DNA of 27,909 nt from JBHIKY01 sp042139015 (GTDB lineage: Bacteria > Bacillota > Bacilli > Bacillales > Marinococcaceae). A program made the translations under genes and the position numbers. The DNA is taken from assembly GCF_042139015.1 (NCBI RefSeq), contig NZ_JBHIKY010000037.1:1-27909 (forward strand). The letters are read 5' to 3'. Shown one piece after another: positions 21,541 to 27,909 of the stretch. The notes under the pieces are model-generated. The model was not told the DNA's origin. It did no database searches and saw only the letters and a list, made by a program, of their open reading frames with translations. Positions within the stretch are counted from its first letter, which is position 1; each line of letters starts with the position of its first letter.

Positions 21541-22998
21541 TTACCAGCGCGACGTCAGCATCTTTCTTCTCGTGTAAAATTCAACGCCGTCTTTCCCGTT
21601 CGCATGCAGATCTCCGTAAAAGGAATTTTTCCATCCGGAGAAAGGGAAGAATGCCATAGGAGCCGGCACATTGACATTGACGCCAAGCATTCCTACTTCA
21701 ATGTCTTCCCGATACTGGCGGACGGCATGGCCGCTGGACGTGTACAACACGGCGCCGTTGCCAAAATCGGAGCGGTTCGTTACTTCAATTGCCCCGGTCA
21801 AGTCCTTGACACGTACAAAGGATAGAACCGGAGCGAATATTTCTCTCTGCCAGATACTCATCTCAGGGGTTACATGGTCAAATATCGTAGCCCCGAGAAA
21901 GTAACCTTCTTCCATATCAGCCGCATCTTTCCGTCCGTCGCGGACCAGCACCGCCCCTTCTTTTTCCCCTTCTTCTATATTTCTGTGGACCTTATCCAAA
22001 TGGGACTGCCGGATGACCGGGCCTAGATTCACGTTTTCATGGAGACCGTCCCCTAAGGTCAGTTTGTCTGCTGCCTGCTTGAGTTCTGAAACCACTTCGT
22101 CCGCGATGTCTTCCGTAACAACCACCACAGAAGTGGCCATACAGCGCTGTCCCGCGCTTCCAAATGCCCCACTCATGATTCCCTGGATCGTTTTTTCCTT
22201 GTCACAGTCTCCGAGTACAATCGCGTGATTTTTTGCACCGGCAAGCGCCTGTACTCGTTTGCCGTGATTAGCAGCTGTTTTGTAAATATACTCTGCGACC
22301 GGCTGGGATCCGACAAAGGAAATGGCATTGACCTCATCATGTTCAAGCAGCCCGTTTACGACATCGTGTGCTCCATGCACGATGTTTAACACCCCTTCCG
22401 GGAGTCCGGCCTCCGAGAACAATACTGCCAGCTTTTTTGCCAGCAGCGGTGTCCGCTCCGACGGTTTCAACACAAATGTATTTCCACAGGCAATCGCGAG
22501 TGGAAACATCCAGCACGGCACCATCATTGGAAAGTTAAATGGCGTGATACCGCCAACGACACCTACTGGATAGCGGTACATGCCAGATTCAATATCCGTA
22601 GCAATATCCGGGAGAACATCTCCCATCATAAGACTGGGTGCACCGGCTGCAAATTCGACGCACTCAATTCCGCGCTGCACCTCACCGTAAGCATCGTTGT
22701 AACACTTCCCATTCTCCAGGGTGATTATTTCAGCGAGTTCTTCATAATGCTCCATCAAAAGCTGCTGATATCGAAATAATATCCGCGCCCGCTTCGGCAC
22801 GGGAGTTTTGTTCCACGATTTGTACGCAGTTCTTGCCGCGAGCACAGCAGCGTTTACATCTTCTTTTGACGACAGCGGCACCCTGGCAAGCTCTTCGCCG
22901 GTGGCCGGATTCGGAACACTGTCATAGGTTGCTGTGCCTGCATCGACCCATTGGCCGTTAATGTAATTTTTTAATGTTTTTACAGTCGTCGTTCCCAT
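21541..22998 (-). CDS. mmsA: CoA-acylating methylmalonate-semialdehyde dehydrogenase
   Basis: This 485-aa aldehyde-dehydrogenase-fold enzyme converts malonate or methylmalonate semialdehyde plus CoA and NAD+ to acetyl- or propionyl-CoA and CO2. Features are the NAD region GGITPFNFPMMVP, KPSERTP, and the catalytic Cys286 in FGSAGQRCMA. Position 257 is Asn (AGAKNHA) where hydrolytic ALDHs have the general-base Glu, a hallmark of the CoA-dependent MmsA/IolA group. The end NVPAPMAFFPFSGWKNSFYGDLHANGKDGVEFYTRRK is also diagnostic. AAAGGAG precedes the ATG at 22998. It is the second gene after an iron-type dehydrogenase under a sigma-54 promoter, so it probably serves a hydroxy-acid or beta-alanine/valine breakdown route. 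No inositol genes are nearby. Confidence 0.93.
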   Translation of the reverse strand: MGTTTVKTLKNYINGQWVDAGTATYDSVPNPATGEELARVPLSSKEDVNAAVLAARTAYKSWNKTPVPKRARILFRYQQLLMEHYEELAEIITLENGKCYNDAYGEVQRGIECVEFAAGAPSLMMGDVLPDIATDIESGMYRYPVGVVGGITPFNFPMMVPCWMFPLAIACGNTFVLKPSERTPLLAKKLAVLFSEAGLPEGVLNIVHGAHDVVNGLLEHDEVNAISFVGSQPVAEYIYKTAANHGKRVQALAGAKNHAIVLGDCDKEKTIQGIMSGAFGSAGQRCMATSVVVVTEDIADEVVSELKQAADKLTLGDGLHENVNLGPVIRQSHLDKVHRNIEEGEKEGAVLVRDGRKDAADMEEGYFLGATIFDHVTPEMSIWQREIFAPVLSFVRVKDLTGAIEVTNRSDFGNGAVLYTSSGHAVRQYREDIEVGMLGVNVNVPAPMAFFPFSGWKNSFYGDLHANGKDGVEFYTRRKMLTSRW

Positions 22999-23022
22999 TT
23001 GTTGATGCACTCCTTTAATAAT

Positions 23023-24213
23023 TTACTTTGAAAGATAAGCAGGGTATTCATACGTAAAAGCTTCTTTGTATAAAGCGATAATTTCTTCTTTTTCAGGCAC
23101 CCTGGGGTTGTTTCCGGGACTCCCGCTTTCCACCGCATCTTCTGCCATTTTCGGCAGGCTGTAAAAGAATTCTTCTTCGGCGACTCCCCACGCTTTCATA
23201 TTTGGAATATCGAGCTGACGGCAGAGACGAAGCACTTCATCCACCAGGTACACAGCCGCTTCTGGATCCTGCCAGTCCATTTTTTCCGGATAGATAAAAC
23301 GCGCCATTTCTGCGAGTCTATCCTCACAGCTTTCTTTTGTAAATTCAAGCACCACTGGAAGCAGCATGGCATTTGATATTCCGTGAGGGACATGGAACAA
23401 CGCGCCGATCGGCCGGGACATGCCGTGAACGAGGCAGACGGACGAGTTTGAAAAAGCCATTCCGCCCTGCAGTGCTCCCAGCGCCATGCCTTCCCGTGCC
23501 TTCTCATTGGAACCGTTATCATAAACCGCTTTCATATTTTCCATGATTAATTTTGCGGAAGAGAGAGCAAGCTGATCTGAAAATGGATGAGCTTTTCTTG
23601 AAATGTATGCTTCAATCGCATGAGTAAGAGCGTCCACACCAGTGGCCGCCGTCGTTCCCGGCGGTGAAGACATAGAAAGCTTCGCGTCTACAATGGCGGA
23701 AGCCGGCATGAAGGCAGGCTGCTTAATCATCATTTTCACATCGTTCGACGTGTTTGTGATAATCGTTACATCTGTAGCTTCAGAGCCGGTCCCAGCTGTT
23801 GTTGGTATGGCAATCAGCGGCTGGGCCAACTTATCCGCCCGTTTGCGGTTGTTCATATACTCATGAATCTCTCCATCATTTGCAGCAAGCACTGCTGCTG
23901 CTTTAGCGGTATCGATGCAGCTGCCTCCACCAAGCGCAATCATGATATCAGTTCTGTGTTCGGCCTGCTTCTCCAGTGCTTCCCGTACAAAAATATCGGT
24001 TGGCTCCTGGTCTACTTCGAGGTAATCAATATAGGGAATACCCGCCTGCTCTAAATAATCGTGACATTCCTTTAAATAGCCGAGTTCCTTCATAATACGA
24101 TCGCTGATAATTAATGCTTTCCCGCCCAGCTTAGCTGCTTCTTCTCCCACCTTCTCCAGACTTCCATGTCCGTAGATAATCGTGTTCGGAAAATTCATTG
24201 CAGAAATGCTCAC
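23023..24213 (-). CDS. Iron-containing (group III) alcohol dehydrogenase
   Basis: This 396-aa protein is an NAD(P)-dependent group III ADH. The nucleotide-binding GGGS is at 95-98. Metal ligands are Asp194 and His198 (GVDALTHAIEAYIS), His263 (LVHGMSRP) and His277 (FHVPHGISNAMLLP). The C-terminal NPRVPEKEEIIALYKEAF is family typical. It is the first gene after the sigma-54 promoter, and mmsA follows 24 bases later. The pair suggests oxidation of a hydroxy-acid, such as 3-hydroxypropionate or 3-hydroxyisobutyrate, to the semialdehyde used by MmsA. Substrate is inference; many members act on simple alcohols. Confidence 0.9.
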   Translation of the reverse strand: MSISAMNFPNTIIYGHGSLEKVGEEAAKLGGKALIISDRIMKELGYLKECHDYLEQAGIPYIDYLEVDQEPTDIFVREALEKQAEHRTDIMIALGGGSCIDTAKAAAVLAANDGEIHEYMNNRKRADKLAQPLIAIPTTAGTGSEATDVTIITNTSNDVKMMIKQPAFMPASAIVDAKLSMSSPPGTTAATGVDALTHAIEAYISRKAHPFSDQLALSSAKLIMENMKAVYDNGSNEKAREGMALGALQGGMAFSNSSVCLVHGMSRPIGALFHVPHGISNAMLLPVVLEFTKESCEDRLAEMARFIYPEKMDWQDPEAAVYLVDEVLRLCRQLDIPNMKAWGVAEEEFFYSLPKMAEDAVESGSPGNNPRVPEKEEIIALYKEAFTYEYPAYLSK

Positions 24214-24253
24214 TTCATCTCCTCCTCTTTTTTCTATCCTCCCTTAATTCTGT

Positions 24254-24269
24254 TGCAAAAAACATGCCA
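24254..24269 (-). promoter_or_regulatory. Sigma-54 (SigL) -24/-12 promoter
   Basis: On the minus strand TGGCATGTTTTTTGCA fits the consensus TGGCAC-N5-TTGCW with the invariant GG and GC exactly 10 bases apart. The predicted start is about 30 bases before the dehydrogenase ATG. Confidence 0.92.
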
Positions 24270-24321
24270 GCTTTCCAATTGGTCGGAACCGCTGAAAAAT
24301 GGCAGTGGCATTGTCTTTTTG

Positions 24322-24359
24322 TGTAGATTATAAAATACATATGTATACAATAATCTACA
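24322..24359. promoter_or_regulatory. 38-bp palindrome, probable activator-binding enhancer
   Basis: TGTAGATTAT (24322-24331) and ATAATCTACA (24350-24359) are perfect 10-bp arms. The 18-base centre holds another perfect palindrome, ATACATATGTAT (24335-24346). It lies about 50-90 bases upstream of the -24 element, where sigma-54 activators bind. It also overlaps the activator's stop codon. Confidence 0.75.
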
Positions 24360-26109
24360 AATATTCTGGCACTTGATGCTCTTTGATTTTTTTGTACAAC
24401 GTAGTGCGGTGGATCCCCAAGGCCTGCGCTGCTTTAGTTTTATTGCCCCGATGTTCTTCAATGGCAGTCATAATCATTTGCTTTTCCCGCCTGCACTGCT
24501 CTTCTCTTAACGGCGTTTTGTTCGTCTCTTCCGGCTGATTTGCTTGACGGCGTATCAACGGAGGCAGGTCGGAAGCTGAAATTGTATAATGATCTGATAA
24601 AATCATTATCTGCTCTGCGATATTCATCAGCTCTCGGATATTGCCGGGCCATTCATAGTCCATTAACATTTCGAGCGCTTCCTGCTGCAATTCCTTTGGA
24701 GGAAGGTCATTTTCCTCGGCAAAATATTGCATGTAATGCTGGAATAGCAGCGGAATATCTGACGTTCGTTCACGGAGTGGAGGCACGTGAATGGGAATAA
24801 CGTGAAGCCGGTATAGAAGATCCTCCCGGAATCTGCCGCTTTCCACAAGCCCGATAAGATCCTCGTTTGTCGCAGCAATGATTCGCACCTGCAGAGGAAT
24901 ACGTGCATGACCGCCTACCCTTACTACTTCCCGTTCTTCTAGAATCCGCAGAATCTTTGCCTGCATCGCCATCGTCATCGTGCTGATTTCATCAAGAAAA
25001 AGTGTTCCGTAATTAGCTGCTTCAAATTTACCCGTGCTTCCTCCGCGTTTGGCTCCGGTAAAGGCTCCCTCTTCGTAGCCAAACAGCTCCGCTTCCAGCA
25101 GGTGCTCGGGAATCGCAGCACAGTTTACGCTTATAAACGCCCCGGTACGCTCGCTCATTTGATGAATAGACTGCGCAAATAGTTCCTTTCCTGTTCCGCT
25201 TTCTCCGGTCAACAGCACGGTCGCTTTCGTCCGCGCCGCTTTTCTTGCCTTACTTTTGCTGTCCAATAGCGGGGAGCTGTCTCCAATTAACTGCTCAAAC
25301 GTATACAGCCTTCCGTCCTCTTCGATCTTTTTCCTGTCTTCATTTTTAAAAGGAGGAGCAAGCTCCATGTTCGCCGCATTTCCAAGAATCCGGTACAGCT
25401 CACTCACTCCTTCAAAAATTAACATGCCTATGGCACCGGTGACCCTTCCTCCTTTTCTGATCGGGATGCGGTGTACGACCATTTTCTGACCCTGAATCAC
25501 CTGAATTTCTCCCTTTTCTGGAAGCCCGGATTCCACCGTTTTGTGAAGCCTCGTATTTTCAATGACCTCTTCCACCGGGCGGCCGATGATCTCACTGTCT
25601 TCAGACATCCCGAGAAAATTACGATAAGCAGTGTTCATCTGCACGAGAATTCCATCTTGATCCACGACTGCTATCCCTTCATAAGCACTGTTTAAAATAA
25701 GCTCTGATACTTCCGTATCGTTCTTCCAGTCTTCGGCAAAGCCGCGGTAAGCCCTTGCTACGTCCTCCCAATCAAGCACACCGGTTAAATTACCTTGTTT
25801 GTCCTGAACCGGCGACGGCAGATCCTTGACGTGAAGAATACTTTCGTCTTCCGATAATGGTTCCACGTCATTCAGCCAGCTTTCTTTCACTTTCTTTTTG
25901 GGACTTTTGTCTTTAAGTAAATGGCGGTAAAATTTTTCGGAGTCTAGAAGGCCGATGGGAGTTTTTTCTTCGTTTATAAATATAATCTGGCGGCGTTCTC
26001 CCTCTTCCATTGCCTGTAACACATCATCTACTTTTGCTTCTCCGATTATAAATGCCACTGCCGGGAGCATCCATTCCTTTACTAAGTATCGGTCCACCTT
26101 CTCTTTCAC
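24355..26109 (-). CDS. Sigma-54-dependent transcription activator (CBS-PAS-AAA+-Fis)
   Basis: This 584-aa enhancer-binding protein has an N-terminal region like a pair of CBS repeats (about 1-125; PVQDKQGNLTGVLDWED in the second). A PAS domain follows (about 133-240; NSAYEGIAVVDQDGILVQMN). The AAA+ sigma-54 interaction domain runs about 270-500, with Walker A GESGTGKE (302-309), the sigma-contacting GAFTGA loop (348-353) and Walker B GTLFLDE (368-374). The Fis-type HTH ends the protein (HRGNKTKAAQALGIHRTTLYKKI). The GTG start has AAAGGAGG 7 bases upstream. It lies just before, and in line with, the adh-mmsA operon and should activate its sigma-54 promoter when a small ligand binds CBS or PAS. 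The signal is unknown. Confidence 0.92.
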   Translation of the reverse strand: MKEKVDRYLVKEWMLPAVAFIIGEAKVDDVLQAMEEGERRQIIFINEEKTPIGLLDSEKFYRHLLKDKSPKKKVKESWLNDVEPLSEDESILHVKDLPSPVQDKQGNLTGVLDWEDVARAYRGFAEDWKNDTEVSELILNSAYEGIAVVDQDGILVQMNTAYRNFLGMSEDSEIIGRPVEEVIENTRLHKTVESGLPEKGEIQVIQGQKMVVHRIPIRKGGRVTGAIGMLIFEGVSELYRILGNAANMELAPPFKNEDRKKIEEDGRLYTFEQLIGDSSPLLDSKSKARKAARTKATVLLTGESGTGKELFAQSIHQMSERTGAFISVNCAAIPEHLLEAELFGYEEGAFTGAKRGGSTGKFEAANYGTLFLDEISTMTMAMQAKILRILEEREVVRVGGHARIPLQVRIIAATNEDLIGLVESGRFREDLLYRLHVIPIHVPPLRERTSDIPLLFQHYMQYFAEENDLPPKELQQEALEMLMDYEWPGNIRELMNIAEQIMILSDHYTISASDLPPLIRRQANQPEETNKTPLREEQCRREKQMIMTAIEEHRGNKTKAAQALGIHRTTLYKKIKEHQVPEYL

Positions 26110-26144
26110 GTATTTTCCTCCTTTAATCTTCGACCATTCCCTTA

Positions 26145-26160
26145 TGTTTCACGTGAAACA
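26145..26160. promoter_or_regulatory. parS: parS site (ParB/Spo0J binding), second copy
   Basis: This is an identical perfect palindrome, TGTTTCACGTGAAACA, in the intergenic region between the sigma-54 activator and the threonine synthase-type gene. Confidence 0.95.
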
Positions 26161-26214
26161 ACATTCAGGGAGTATCTTACTGTTTCCTTTCCCTATTTGC
26201 GGGTTTTTCTATCA

Positions 26215-26243
26215 TTATCACTATTGTTCTTTCAGATTATAAT
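26215..26243 (+). promoter_or_regulatory. Sigma-A promoter of the threonine synthase-type gene
   Basis: TTATCA (26215-26220) and TATAAT (26238-26243) are 17 bases apart, about 95 bases before the start codon. Confidence 0.6.
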
Positions 26244-26336
26244 AAGTATCATGAGGGAATAGTTACCTTACTGTGTGGTTTTTTCCTGCCGGTAATCAGG
26301 TTTTTCTGCTTTTCAATTTTAAGGAGGTACATATGT

Positions 26337-27542
26337 ATGTTCAGCTACGTCTCGCACCTTTATTGTCCAAAATGCCAGAACACTTACTCTGTGGATGAAC
26401 CTGCCAACCTCTGTTCGTGCGGATCTCCCCTTTTAGTCGCCTATGACATGGATGCGCTGAAGGTCCATTTCCGCAAAGAATCTGTCATCGGCCGCCAACC
26501 TGATTTGTGGAGATACCATGAGCTGCTGCCGGTTAAAAAAGAAGCAAATATTGTTTCATTCGGAGAAGGAATGACTCCGCTTTTAGAAATGAAAAAAATA
26601 GAAAAAGAACTCGACATCGCGCAGCTGTGGATGAAGGATGAAGGGTTAATTCCCACCGGATCTTTTAAAGCCAGAGGCTCCGCGGTCGGTGTTTCCAAAG
26701 CAAAAGAACTTGGTATTGAAGAAATTGCAATGCCGACAAACGGAAACGCTGGAGCAGCCTGGTCTTTATACGCCAGCCGCGCGTCCATTACTTCTCATGT
26801 CGTCATGCCGGTCGACGCTCCGATCGTGACACGAAAGGAATGTGCCATTGCCGGAGCCGACCTTCACCTTGTTAACGGCCTGATCAGTGATGCCGGTAAA
26901 ATTGTTGGACGCTCTGTGAAGAAGCACGGATGGTTTGATGTATCGACCCTAAAAGAGCCTTATCGGATTGAAGGCAAAAAAACGATGGGGCTTGAAATTG
27001 CCGAACAGCTGCAGTGGAAGCTGCCGGATGTGATTGCTTATCCAACCGGCGGAGGTGTTGGAATCATCGGCATATACAAAGCGATTAAAGAGCTGATGGA
27101 GCTCGGCTGGGTGAGAGAAGATAAAATGCCGAGACTCGTAGCGGTGCAGGCAGAGGAATGCGCACCGATCGTCAAGGCGTATGAGGAAAATAAAACTTCT
27201 TCTGACTTCTGGCCGGAATCCAGAACTGCTGCCTTTGGTATCAATGTGCCTAAAGCAATCGGAGATTTTCTCGTGCTGGAAGCCGTCTATGAAACGAACG
27301 GATGTGCGGTGGCAGTCAGTGACGAGACCCTGCTTAAGGAACAGCAGCATATCGTAAGAAAAGAAGGAACCTTCATCTGTCCAGAAGGTGCCGCTGTCTT
27401 TGCTGCTGTGCGAAAGCTCCGCTCTGAGGACTGGATCAAAGCGAACGAAACCGTTGTCTGCTTAAATACAGGCATGGGCATTAAATATCCTGAAACGGTG
27501 GATGTAAATGTCCCGCTTCTCTCCCCGGAGGATACATTATAA
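26337..27542 (+). CDS. thrC: Threonine synthase-type PLP enzyme
   Basis: This 401-aa PLP-dependent fold-type II enzyme is most likely a threonine synthase, which turns O-phosphohomoserine into threonine. A short N-terminal zinc-ribbon-like part (Cys10, Cys13, Cys26, Cys28) is typical of the longer ThrC class and absent from the about 350-aa B. subtilis ThrC. The cofactor lysine is Lys111 in PTGSFKARG. The phosphate-binding Gly-rich loop is YPTGGGVG and the asparagine motif is PTNGNAG. AAGGAGG lies upstream of the ATG at 26337; an ATG 4 bases earlier is out of frame. No hom or thrB gene is adjacent, so a sulfonate-type relative (cysteate synthase) or another paralogue is possible. Repeat copy C follows 11 bases after the stop. 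Confidence 0.8.
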   Translation: MFSYVSHLYCPKCQNTYSVDEPANLCSCGSPLLVAYDMDALKVHFRKESVIGRQPDLWRYHELLPVKKEANIVSFGEGMTPLLEMKKIEKELDIAQLWMKDEGLIPTGSFKARGSAVGVSKAKELGIEEIAMPTNGNAGAAWSLYASRASITSHVVMPVDAPIVTRKECAIAGADLHLVNGLISDAGKIVGRSVKKHGWFDVSTLKEPYRIEGKKTMGLEIAEQLQWKLPDVIAYPTGGGVGIIGIYKAIKELMELGWVREDKMPRLVAVQAEECAPIVKAYEENKTSSDFWPESRTAAFGINVPKAIGDFLVLEAVYETNGCAVAVSDETLLKEQQHIVRKEGTFICPEGAAVFAAVRKLRSEDWIKANETVVCLNTGMGIKYPETVDVNVPLLSPEDTL

Positions 27543-27553
27543 TAAATATTGCT

Positions 27554-27690
27554 GGGGCTGTATCATAAATGATACTCGCCCCTTTTTGGATGGTAAAAAA
27601 AGCAGGGGACAAGTCCTTCGCTTTCCGTGGGCAGCGCTTCAGCTAACCGGGCGAAACCCACGCCCGGCGGATCTTCAGCCGCTGCTCTTC
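27554..27690. repeat. Fold-back repeat, copy C (left half only)
   Basis: The sequence matches copy A from the end GGGGCTGTATCAT...CGCCCCTTTTT through the central CCGGGCG stem to GCCGCTGCTCTTC. It then switches to unrelated sequence starting GAGGCCACTGAAAAAC. Its end hairpin plus Ts follows the threonine synthase-type gene. Confidence 0.85.
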
Positions 27691-27740
27691 GAGGCCACTG
27701 AAAAACGGAAGGTCTTTTAAAAGTAGAATTTTAATAAAGC

Positions 27741-27836
27741 GGGGGCTGTAGCAAAAGCCCCTTTTTATAGAAAAAGTAGTATCCTAAATAGAAGAGAGCA
27801 GGGGACAAGTCCGGAGACTCCAGTGGGAAGAGCAGC
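27741..27836. repeat. Fold-back repeat, copy D (right half only)
   Basis: The sequence matches copy B from GGGGGCTGTAGCAAAAGCCCC to GTGGGAAGAGCAGC. It then switches to GAGGCTGCTGAAAAAC. It is not the missing half of copy C, because both halves run from outer end to centre in the same direction. Confidence 0.85.
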
Positions 27837-27909
27837 GAGGCTGCTGAAAAACCTGCATTTTATCTCCAACAAAAACGGAAGTTCAAAAAAGGACCCTTTT
27901 ATTCCTCTA
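27837..27909. other. Right-edge intergenic sequence
   Basis: No gene is visible. It begins GAGGCTGCTGAAAAAC, a near match to 27691-27706 (GAGGCCACTGAAAAAC), so a second short repeat module is attached to both half-elements. Confidence 0.5.

Noticed and set aside
24322..24359. 38-bp palindrome as a transcription terminator of the sigma-54 activator gene
   Set aside because: On the minus strand no T-run follows (CAAAAAG), the stem is AT-rich and the stop codon lies within it. An enhancer role fits better.
26144..26161. TTTCACGTGAAA as a metabolic regulator operator for the threonine synthase-type gene
   Set aside because: It is an exact parS match and an identical copy exists at 11665, away from any related gene.
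1..27909. CRISPR array, tRNA, rRNA, prophage or toxin-antitoxin system
   Set aside because: No regularly spaced short repeats, no cloverleaf or rRNA-like sequence, and no recognisable phage, Cas or toxin genes. The sigma operon resembles phage regulators only loosely.

Overview
The window looks like a chromosomal, origin-proximal segment of a low-GC, Gram-positive Bacillaceae genome. It is probably a salt- or alkali-tolerant relative of Bacillus, but genus cannot be fixed from the sequence alone. The reasons are strong Shine-Dalgarno sites before nearly every gene, Bacillus-type gene pairs (fadF next to the ywjE-type cardiolipin synthase; a DUF1934/YwiB gene directly before argS), Bacillus-type regulators and operators (CsoR boxes, a FadR-like operator, a LexA box), and two perfect 16-bp parS sites (11665-11680 and 26145-26160), which in Bacillus cluster around oriC. 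No rRNA, tRNA, CRISPR array, intact IS or prophage was seen.

Layout. 1-3.8 kb: fadF (minus), with a FadR-like operator, diverges from a YwjE-type cardiolipin synthase. 3.8-6.6 kb: a minus-strand operon of XapX small membrane protein, alpha/beta hydrolase, YhdT (DUF997) and PanF, the Na+/pantothenate symporter. 6.8-8.9 kb: ywiB-argS. 9.1-12.7 kb: a PAP2 phosphatase with an altered catalytic motif, a lipoprotein with two YusW-like domains, a GrpB-family protein and an ornithine cyclodeaminase-family protein, with the first parS between the last two. 12.8-14.8 kb: a 53-aa membrane protein with a TTG start, an aldo/keto reductase with a candidate sigma-B promoter, and a GNAT acetyltransferase. 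15.1-18.3 kb: a copper operon csoR-copZ-copA followed by a translationally coupled 25-aa membrane peptide, with a CsoR-type box before each of the three main genes. 18.5-19.4 kb: an EamA transporter. 19.6-21.4 kb: a sigO-yvrJ-rsoA operon encoding a two-subunit sigma factor behind a near-perfect LexA box, then an unrecognised membrane-anchored extracellular protein. 21.5-26.1 kb: methylmalonate-semialdehyde dehydrogenase and an iron-type alcohol dehydrogenase behind a textbook -24/-12 sigma-54 promoter, with their CBS-PAS-AAA+ activator just upstream. 26.1-27.5 kb: the second parS and a threonine synthase-type enzyme.

A family of about 220-bp fold-back repeats (14917-15135, 19359-19580, and two truncated copies at 27554-27690 and 27741-27836) sits directly behind the copper operon, the EamA gene and the threonine synthase gene. 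Each outer end is a hairpin followed by Ts, so the repeats appear to serve as transferable terminators, and one supplies the EamA stop codon.

The most interesting points are the apparent SOS (LexA) control of the SigO/RsoA two-subunit sigma operon, the terminator-like repeat family with half-element chimeras, the sigma-54 module with a 38-bp palindrome overlapping the activator's stop codon, and the small coupled ORF behind copA. No wholly new system is claimed. The SigO operon arrangement is the best candidate for something not yet described.
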